A program made the translations under genes and the position numbers. DNA of 64,000 nt from Auanema rhodensis (lineage: Eukaryota > Nematoda > Chromadorea > Rhabditida > Rhabditidae), in the NCBI GenBank assembly GCA_964057225.1, contig CAXKVF010000086.1, positions 1 through 64,000 on the forward strand, read 5' to 3'. How positions within the stretch are numbered: position 1 is the stretch's first letter; the number at the start of each line of letters is the position of its first letter. This document shows, one piece after another, positions 54,901 to 64,000 of the stretch. Below the pieces are notes generated by a model, which was given only the letters and a program-made list of their open reading frames with translations, had not been told where the DNA came from and searched no databases.

Positions 54901-57900
54901 GATTCCCCATGTCCATATTAGTCTAAAAACAAATTTTTATTGATATTGGTTCATGGTAACCATGACTTTGAAATTTACGTGAACTTTAATTTATGCTAAT
55001 TAAATGTACACGTGATGTGCACTTGGTATGTAACTCGCTTCACGTGAAAGATAAAGAGATGCGGTTTTCAAAATTAGATTCCCATGTCCATATTAGTCTA
55101 AAAACAAATTTTTATTGATATTGCTTCATGGTAACCATGACTTTGAAATTTACGTGAACTTTAATTTATGCTAATTAAATGTACACGTGATGTGCACTTG
55201 GTATGTAACTCGCTTCACGTGAAAGATAAAGAGATGCGGTTTTCAAAATTAGATTCCCCATGTCCATATTAGTCTAAAAACAAATTTTTATTGATATTGG
55301 TTCATGGTAACCATGACTTTGAAATTTACGTGAACTTTAATTTATGCTAATTAAATGTACACGTGATGTGCACTTGGTATGTAACTCGCTTCACGTGAAA
55401 GATAAAGAGATGCGGTTTCAAAATTAGATTCCCCATGTCCATAATAGTCTAAGAACAAATTTTTATTGATATTGGTGCATGGTAACCATGACTTTGAAAT
55501 TTACGTGTACTTTAATTTATGCTAATTAAATGTACACGTGATGTGCACTTGGTATGTAACTCGCTTCACGTGAAAGATAAAGAGATGCGGTTTTCAAAAT
55601 TAGATTCCCCATGTCCATATTAGTCTAAAAACAAATTTTTATTGATATTGCTTCATGGTAACCATGACTTTGAAGTTTACGTGAACTTTAATTTATGCTA
55701 ATTAAATGTACACGTGATGTGCACTTGGTATGTAACTCGCTTCACGTGAAAGATAAAGAGATGCGGTTTTCAAATTAGATTCCCCATGTCCATATTAGTC
55801 TAAAAACAAATTTTTATTGATATTGGTTCATGGTAACCATGACTTTGAAATTTACGTGAACTTTAATTTATGCTAATTAAATGTACACGTGATGTGCACT
55901 TGGTATGTAACTCGCTTCACGTGAAGATAAAGAGATGCGGTTTTCAAAATTAGATTCCCCATGTCCATATTAGTCTAAGAACAAATTTTTATTGATATTG
56001 GTGCATGGTAACCATGACTTTGAAATTTACGTGAACTTTAATTTATGCTAATTAAATGTACACGTGATGTGCACTTGGTATGTAACTCGCTTCACGTGAA
56101 AGATAAAGAGATGCGGTTTTCAAAATTAGATTCCCCATGTCCATATTAGTCTAAAAACAAATTTTTATTGATATTGGTTCATGGTAACCATGACTTTGAA
56201 ATTTACGTGAACTTTAATTTATGCTAATTAAATGTACACGTGATGTGCACTTGGTATGTAACTCGCTTCACGTGAAAGATAAAGAGATGCGGTTTTCAAA
56301 ATTAGATTCCCCATGTCCATATTAGTCTAAGAACAAATTTTTATGATATTGGTTCATGGTAACCATGACTTTGAAATTTACGTGAACTTTAATTTATGCT
56401 AATTAAATGTACACGTGATGTGCACTTGGTATGTAACTCGCTTCACGTGAAAGATAAAGAGATGCGGTTTTCAAAATTAGATTCCCCATGTCCATATTAG
56501 TCTAAAAACAAATTTTTATTGATATTGCTTCATGGTAACCATGACTTTGAAGTTTACGTGAACTTTAATTTATGCTAATTAAATGTACACGTGATGTGCA
56601 CTTGGTATGTAACTCGCTTCACGTGAAAGATAAAGAGATGCGGTTTTCAAAATTAGATTCCCCATGTCCATATTAGTCTAAAAACAAATTTTTATTGATA
56701 TTGGTTCATGGTAACCATGACTTTGAAATTTACGTGAACTTTAATTTATGCTAATTAAATGTACACGTGATGTGCACTTGGTATGTAACTCGCTTCACGT
56801 GAAAGATAAAGAGATGCGGTTTTCAAAATTAGATTCCCCATGTCCATATTAGTCTAAAAACAAATTTTTATTGATATTGCTTCATGGTAACCATGACTTT
56901 GAAATTTACGTGAACTTTAATTTATGCTAATTAAATGTACACGTGATGTGCACTTGGTATGTAACTCGCTTCACGTGAAAGATAAAGAGATGCGGTTTTC
57001 AAAATTAGATTCCCCATGTCCATATTAGTCTAAAAACAAATTTTTATTGATATTGGTTCATGGTAACCATGACTTTGAAATTTACGTGAACTTTAATTTA
57101 TGCTAATTAAATGTACACGTGATGTGCACTTGGTATGTAACTCGCTTCACGTGAAAGATAAAGAGATGCGGTTTTCAAAATTAGATTCCCCATGTCCATA
57201 TTAGTCTAAGAACAAATTTTTATTGATATTGGTTCATGGTAACCATGACTTTGAAATTTACGTGAACTTTAATTTATGGCTAATTAAATGTACACGTGAT
57301 GTGCACTTGGTATGTAACTCGCTTCACGTGAAAGATAAAGAGATGCGGTTTTCAAAATTAGATTCCCCATGTCCATATTAGTCTAAAAACAAATTTTTAT
57401 TGATATTGCTTCATGGTAACCATGACTTTGAAGTTTACGTGAACTTTAATTTATGCTAATTAAATGTACACGTGATGTGCACTTGGTATGTAACTCGCTT
57501 CACGTGAAAGATAAAGAGATGCGGTTTTCAAAATTAGATTCCCCATGTCCATATTAGTCTAAAAACAAATTTTTATTGATATTGGTTCATGGTAACCATG
57601 ACTTTGAAATTTACGTGAACTTTAATTTATGCTAATTAAATGTACACGTGATGTGCACTTGGTATGTAACTCGCTTCACGTGAAAGATAAAGAGATGCGG
57701 TTTTCAAATTAGATTCCCCATGTCCATATTAGTCTAAGAACAAATTTTTATTGATATTGGTTCATGGTAACCATGACTTTGAAATTTACGTGAACTTTAA
57801 TTTATGCTAATTAAATGTACACGTGATGTGCACTTGGTATGTAACTCGCTTCACGTGAAAGATAAAGAGATGCGGTTTTCAAAATTAGATTTCCCATGTC

Positions 57901-60900
57901 CATATTAGTCTAAAAACAAATTTTTATTGATATTGCTTCATGGTAACCATGACTTTGAAGTTTACGTGAACTTTAATTTATGCTAATTAAATGTACACGT
58001 GATGTGCACTTGGTATGTAACTCGCTTCACGTGAAAGATAAAGAGATGCGGTTTTCAAAATTAGATTCCCCATGTCCATATTAGTCTAAGAACAAATTTT
58101 TATTGATATTGGTTCATGGTAACCATGACTTTGAAATTTACGTGAACTTTAATTTATGCTAATTAAATGTACACGTGATGTGCACTTGGTATGTAACTCG
58201 CTTCACGTGAAAGATAAAGAGATGCGGTTTTCAAAATTAGATTTCCCATGTCCATATTAGTCTAAAAACAAATTTTTATTGATATTGGTTCATGGTAACC
58301 ATGACTTTGAAATTTACGTGAACTTTAATTTATGCTAATTAAATGTACACGTGATGTGCACTTGGTATGTAACTCGCTTCACGTGAAAGATAAAGAGATG
58401 CGGTTTTCAAAATTAGATTCCCCATGTCCATATTAGTCTAAAAACAAATTTTTATTGATATTGCTTCATGGTAACCATGACTTTGAATTTACGTGAACTT
58501 TAATTATGCTAATTAAATGTACACGTGATGTGCACTTGGTATGTAACTCGCTTCACGTGAAAGATAAAGAGATGCGGTTTTCAAATTAGATTCCCCATGT
58601 CCATATTAGTCTAAAAACAAATTTTTATTGATATTGGTTCATGGTAACCATGACTTTGAAATTTACGTGAACTTTAATTTATGCTAATTAAATGTACACG
58701 TGATGTGCACTTGGTATGTAACTCGCTTCACGTGAAAGATAAAGAGATGCGGTTTTCAAATTAGATTCCCCATGTCCATATTAGTCTAAGAACAAATTTT
58801 TATTGATATTGGTTCATGGTAACCATGACTTTGAAATTTACGTGAACTTTAATTTATGCTAATTAAATGTACACGTGATGTGCACTTGGTATGTAACTCG
58901 CTTCACGTGAAAGATAAAGAGATGCGGTTTTCAAAATTAGATTCCCCATGTCCATATTAGTCTAAAAACAAATTTTTATTGATATTGGTTCATGGTAACC
59001 ATGACTTTGAAATTTACGTGAACTTTAATTTATGCTAATTAAATGTACACGTGATGTGCACTTGGTATGTAACTCGCTTCACGTGAAAGATAAAGAGATG
59101 CGGTTTTCAAAATTAGATTCCCCATGTCCATATTAGTCTAAGAACAAATTTTTATTGATATTGGTGCATGGTAACCATGACTTTGAAATTTACGTGAACT
59201 TTAATTTATGCTAATTAAATGTACACGTGATGTGCACTTGGTATGTAACTCGCTTCACGTGAAAGATAAAGAGATGCGGTTTTCAAAATTAGATTCCCCA
59301 TGTCCATATTAGTCTAAAAACAAATTTTTATTGATATTGGTTCATGGTAACCATGACTTTGAAATTTACGTGAACTTTAATTTATGCTAATTAAATGTAC
59401 ACGTGATGTGCACTTGGTATGTAACTCGCTTCACGTGAAAGATAAAGAGATGCGGTTTTCAAAATTAGATTCCCCATGTCCATATTAGTCTAAAAACAAA
59501 TTTTTATTTATATTGGTTCATGGTAACCATGACTTTGAAATTTACGTGAACTTTAATTTATGCTAATTAAATGTACACGTGATGTGCACTTGGTATGTAA
59601 CTCGCTTCACGTGAAAGATAAAGAGATGCGGTTTTCAAATTAGATTCCCCATGTCCATATTAGTCTAAAAACAAATTTTTATTGATATTGGTTCATGGTA
59701 ACCATGACTTTGAAATTTACGTGAACTTTAATTTATGCTAATTAAATGTACACGTGATGTGCACTTGGTATGTAACTCGCTTCACGTGAAAGATAAAGAG
59801 ATGCGGTTTTCAAAATTAGATTCCCCATGTCCATATTAGTCTAAAAACAAATTTTTATTGATATTGCTTCATGGTAACCATGACTTTGAAATTTACGTGA
59901 ACTTTAATTTATGCTAATTAAATGTACACGTGATGTGCACTTGGTATGTAACTCGCTTCACGTGAAAGATAAAGAGATGCGGTTTTCAAAATTAGATTCC
60001 CCATGTCCATATTAGTCTAAAAACAAATTTTTATTGATATTGGTTCATGGTAACCATGACTTTGAAATTTACGTGAACTTTAATTTATGCTAATTAAATG
60101 TACACGTGATGTGCACTTGGTATGTAACTCGCTTCACGTGAAAGATAAAGAGATGCGGTTTTCAAAATTAGATTCCCCATGTCCATATTAGTCTAAAAAC
60201 AAATTTTTATTGATATTGGTTCATGGTAACCATGACTTTGAAATTTACGTGAACTTTAATTTATGCTAATTAAATGTACACGTGATGTGCACTTGGTATG
60301 TAACTCGCTTCACGTGAAAGATAAAGAGATGCGGTTTTCAAAATTAGATTCCCCATGTCCATATTAGTCTAAAAACAAATTTTTATTTATATTGGTTCAT
60401 GGTAACCATGACTTTGAATTTACGTGAACTTTAATTTATGCTAATTAAATGTACACGTGATGTGCACTTGGTATGTAACTCGCTTCACGTGAAAGATAAA
60501 GAGATGCGGTTTTCAAAATTAGATTCCCCATGTCCATATTAGTCTAAAAACAAATTTTTATTGATATTGGTTCATGGTAACCATGACTTTGAAATTTACG
60601 TGAACTTTAATTTATGCTAATTAAATGTACACGTGATGTGCACTTGGTATGTAACTCGCTTCACGTGAAAGATAAAGAGATGCGGTTTTCAAAATTAGAT
60701 TCCCCATGTCCATATTAGTCTAAAAACAAATTTTTATTGATATTGCTTCATGGTAACCATGACTTTGAAATTTACGTGAACTTTAATTTATGCTAATTAA
60801 ATGTACACGTGATGTGCACTTGGTATGTAACTCGCTTCACGTGAAAGATAAAGAGATGCGGTTTTCAAATTAGATTCCCCATGTCCATATTAGTCTAAAA

Positions 60901-63820
60901 ACAAATTTTTATTGATATTGGTTCATGGTAACCATGACTTTGAAATTTACGTGAACTTTAATTTATGCTAATTAAATGTACACGTGATGTGCACTTGGTA
61001 TGTAACTCGCTTCACGTGAAAGATAAAGAGATGCGGTTTTTCAAAATTAGATTCCCCATGTCCATATTAGTCTAAAAACAAATTTTTATTGATATTGGTT
61101 CATGGTAACCATGACTTTGAAATTTACGTGAACTTTAATTTATGCTAATTAAATGTACACGTGATGTTGCACTTGGTATGTAACTCGCTTCACGTGAAAG
61201 ATAAAGAGATGCGGTTTTCAAAATTAGATTCCCCATGTCCATATTAGTCTAAAAACAAATTTTTATTGATATTGGTGCATGGTAACCATGACTTTGAAGT
61301 TTACGTGAACTTTAATTTATGCTAATTAAATGTACACGTGATGTGCACTTGGTATGTAACTCGCTTCACGTGAAAGATAAAGAGATGCGGTTTTCAAAAT
61401 TAGATTCCCCATGTCCATATTAGTCTAAAAACAAATTTTTATTGATATTGGTTCATGGTAACCATGACTTTGAAATTTACGTGAACTTTAATTTATGCTA
61501 ATTAAATGTACACGTGATGTGCACTTGGTATGTAACTCGCTTCACGTGAAAGATAAAGAGATGCGGTTTTCAAAATTAGATTCCCCATGTCCATATTAGT
61601 CTAAAACAAATTTTTATTGATATTGGTTCATGGTAACCATGACTTTGAAATTTACGTGAACTTTAATTTATGCTAATTAAATGTACACGTGATGTGCACT
61701 TGGTATGTAACTCGCTTCACGTGAAAGATAAAGAGATGCGGTTTTCAAAATTAGATTCCCCATGTCCATATTAGTCTGAAAACAAATTTTTATTGATATT
61801 GGTTCATGGTAACCATGACTTTGAAATTTACGTGAACTTTAATTTATGCTAATTAAATGTACACGTGATGTGCACTTGGTATGTAACTCGCTTCACGTGA
61901 AAGATAAAGAGATGCCGGTTTTCAAAATTAGATTCCCCATGTCCATATTAGTCTAAAAACAAATTTTTATTGATATTGCTTCATGGTAACCATGACTTTG
62001 AAGTTTACGTGAACTTTAATTTATGCTAATTAAATGTACACGTGATGTGCACTTGGTATGTAACTCGCTTCACGTGAAAGATAAAGAGATGCGGTTTTCA
62101 AAATTAGATTCCCCATGTCCATATTAGTCTAAAAACAAATTTTTATTGATATTGGTTCATGGTAACCATGACTTTGAAATTTACGTGAACTTTAATTTAT
62201 GCTAATTAAATGTACACGTGATGTGCACTTGGTATGTAACTCGCTTCACGTGAAAGATAAAGAGATGCGGTTTTCAAAATTAGATTCCCCATGTCCATAT
62301 TAGTCTAAGAACAAATTTTTATTGATATTGGTTCATGGTAACCATGACTTTGAAATTTACGTGAACTTTAATTTATGCTAATTAAATGTACACGTGATGT
62401 GCACTTGGTATGTAACTCGCTTCACGTGAAAGATAAAGAGATGCGGTTTTCAAAATTAGATTCCCCATGTCCATATTAGTCTAAAAACAAATTTTTATTG
62501 ATATTGCTTCATGGTAACCATGACTTTGAAGTTACGTGAACTTTAATTTATGCTAATTAAATGTACACGTGATGTGCACTTGGTATGTAACTCGCTTCAC
62601 GTGAAAGATAAAGAGATGCGGTTTTCAAAATTAGATTCCCCATGTCCATATTAGTCTAAAAACAAATTTTTATTGATATTGGTTCATGGTAACCATGACT
62701 TTGAAATTTACGTGAACTTTAATTTATGCTAATTAAATGTACACGTGATGTGCACTTGGTATGTAACTCGCTTCACGTGAAAGATAAAGAGATGCGGTTT
62801 TCAAAATTAGATTCCCATGTCCATATTAGTCTAAGAACAAATTTTTATTGATATTGGTCATGGTAACCATGACTTTGAAGTTTACGTGAACTTTAATTTA
62901 TGCTAATTAAATGTACACGTGATGTGCACTTGGTATGTAACTCGCTTCACGTGAAAGATAAAGAGATGCGGTTTTCAAAATTAGATTCCCCATGTCCATA
63001 TTAGTCTAAAAACAAATTTTTATTGATATTGCTTCATGGTAACCATGACTTTGAAGTTACGTGAACTTTAATTTATGCTAATTAAATGTACACGTGATGT
63101 GCACTTGGTATGTAACTCGCTTCACGTGAAAGATAAAGAGATGCGGTTTTCAAAATTAGATTCCCCATGTCCATATTAGTCTAAAAACAAATTTTTATTG
63201 ATATTGGTTCATGTAACCATGACTTTGAAATTTACGTGAACTTTAATTTATGCTAATTAAATGTACACGTGATGTGCACTTGGTATGTAACTCGCTTCAC
63301 GTGAAAGATAAAGAGATGCGGTTTTCAAAATTAGATTCCCATGTCCATATTAGTCTAAGAACAAATTTTTATTGATATTGGTTCATGGTAACCATGACTT
63401 TGAAATTTACGTGAACTTTAATTTATGCTAATTAAATGTACACGTGATGTGCACTTGGTATGTAACTCGCTTCACGTGAAAGATAAAGAGATGCGGTTTC
63501 AAAATTAGATTCCCCATGTCCATATTAGTCTAAAACAAATTTTATTGATATTGCTTCATGGTAACCATGACTTTGAAGTTTACGTGAACTTTAATTTATG
63601 CTAATTAAATGTACACGTGATGTGCACTTGGTATGTAACTCGCTTCACGTGAAAGATAAAGAGATGCGGTTTTCAAAATTAGATTCCCCATGTCCATATT
63701 AGTCTAAAAACAAATTTTATTGATATTGGTTCATGGTAACCATGACTTTGAAATTTACGTGAACTTTAATTTATGCTAATTAATGTACACGTGATGTGCA
63801 CTTGGTACTGTAACTCGCTT
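48951..63820 (-). repeat. Same 176-bp satellite in inverted orientation (about 85 units)
   Basis: The sequence is the reverse complement of the forward monomer and still has a period of about 176 bp, often 174-175 because of single-base losses in A, T or C runs (for example TTTTCAAATT for TTTTCAAAATT and TTCCCATG for TTCCCCATG). Variant content differs from the forward array. Nearly all units have A at position 93 (read here as TTCATGG). Many have G at 95 (read as GCTTCATGG). About fifteen carry GAAGTT for GAAATT, mostly on GCTTC units. CTAAGAACA (the GTTCTTAG variant) is common. The C93 form (GTGCATGG) appears only about five times, near 53890, 55481, 55998, 59162 and 61274. Confidence 0.95.
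50500..53560 (-). repeat. Local 6-unit higher-order repeat (about 1.05 kb) in the inverted array
   Basis: Marker variants recur every six units after allowing for small deletions. TTCACAATTA occurs at 50851, 51903 and 52956. AATTCATGCT occurs at 51123, 52174 and 53229, with another at 49191, eleven units upstream. The order GATGAAG, AAAAAG, GCTTC plus GAAGTT, TTCACAATT, AATTCATGCT is kept in the first and third copies; the middle copy lacks the AAAAAG unit signature. Confidence 0.75.
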
Positions 63821-63826
63821 CACGTG
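63788..63826. other. Orientation-switch junction at shared TCACGTG
   Basis: Reading in reverse orientation up to CTCGCTTCACGTG, the next bases are TACATTTAATTAGC, which belong to a forward unit after motif 2. The two sides share TCACGTG (63820-63826). CACGTG at 63788-63793 and 63821-63826 are the inner ends of a large inverted repeat with a 27-nt spacer (63794-63820). The right arm runs at least to the window end and the left arm is the inverted array. The spacer-side unit has an extra C at 63808. No N lies here. Confidence 0.85.
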
Positions 63827-64000
63827 TACATTTAATTAGCATAAATTAAAGTTCACGTAAATTTCAAAGTCATGGTTACCATGAACCAATATCAATAAAA
63901 ATTTGTTTTTAGACTAATATGGACATGGGGAATCTAATTTTGAAAACCGCATCTCTTTATCTTTCACGTGAAGCGAGTTTACATACCAAGTGCACATCAC
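63821..64000 (+). repeat. Forward-orientation satellite at the window end
   Basis: About one unit, of the GAACC form with a CTCTTTATC tail, followed by the start of the next unit, which has an extra T (GAGTTTACAT near 63979). The array evidently continues past the window. Confidence 0.95.

Noticed and set aside
63820-63826. Recombinase or attachment site at the orientation switch.
   Set aside because: The 7-bp shared sequence is an ordinary part of every unit. No recombinase gene or longer site-specific core is present, so microhomology or fold-back is a simpler reading.
1-64000. CENP-B box in the monomer.
   Set aside because: I looked for the TTCG...A..CGGG core pattern on both strands of the monomer and found no match. 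The CACGTG motifs are unrelated to it.
1-64000. Telomeric repeats, tRNA or rRNA genes, or transposon insertions inside the array.
   Set aside because: Every stretch read in both orientations is the same monomer with point changes or single-base indels. I see no foreign sequence, terminal repeats or target-site duplications.
1-64000. Promoter or TATA-like elements (AATAAAAATTTG, TTTAATTAG) and CACGTG boxes as gene regulation.
   Set aside because: There is no gene for them to regulate. The A/T-rich words are expected in a monomer of about 32% G+C. Satellite transcription is possible but nothing here shows it.
1-64000. Naming the satellite family or species from the 176-bp length.
   Set aside because: Several plant and animal satellites have lengths near 176 bp. 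I do not recognise this monomer, and length alone does not identify a family.

Overview
This window is satellite DNA from end to end. It is a head-to-tail array of a 176-bp, AT-rich monomer (about 32% G+C, counted on one unit). I see no gene, RNA gene, transposon or unique sequence. The copy count is about 277 units forward (1-48750), about 85 units reverse-complemented (48951-63820) and about one forward unit at the end (63821-64000). A monomer of nucleosome-plus-linker length, higher-order repeats (HORs) and long homogenised stretches indicate a eukaryotic chromosome. Centromeric or pericentromeric heterochromatin is the most likely setting, but this is inference. I do not recognise the satellite family and cannot name the species.

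Layout. (1) 1-10209: 58 units with many shared single-base variants in short overlapping duplications (offsets of 7, 12, 14 and 15 units). (2) 10210-31329: four successive copies (A, B, C, D) of a long HOR. Rare marker variants let me assign each unit to a position in an inferred ancestral block of 37 units (about 6.5 kb). The copies have 33, 35, 25 and at least 27 units, and differ by whole-unit deletions and one 3-unit duplication. (3) 31330-32561: a transition zone with its own 3-unit duplication. (4) 32562-48750: a highly homogenised block with few substitutions and a faint 23-unit periodicity; single-base homopolymer indels become dense towards its end. (5) 48751-48950: an assembly gap of exactly 200 N. 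(6) 48951-63820: the array in opposite orientation, made of a different variant subfamily, with a local 6-unit HOR. (7) 63820-63826: a gap-free switch back to forward orientation, located in a shared TCACGTG heptamer, which forms a large inverted repeat with a 27-nt spacer.

Monomer anatomy (numbered from GTGAAG, bases 1-176 of the window). Three TCACGT motifs start at -3, 29 and 62, i.e. 32 and 33 bp apart or about three helical turns. The first lies in the 10-bp palindrome TTCACGTGAA. The second, ATCACGTG, matches the yeast centromere CDEI (Cbf1-site) consensus RTCACRTG. A dyad, CATGGTTACCATG, lies at 80-92. The commonest polymorphism in the array, A or C at position 93, decides whether the dyad is 15 or 13 bp long.

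The most noteworthy observations are the reconstructable HOR history, the helically phased CACGT motifs, and the inversion junction at a self-complementary motif. Orientation and indel claims near the gap should be treated with caution because of possible assembly error.
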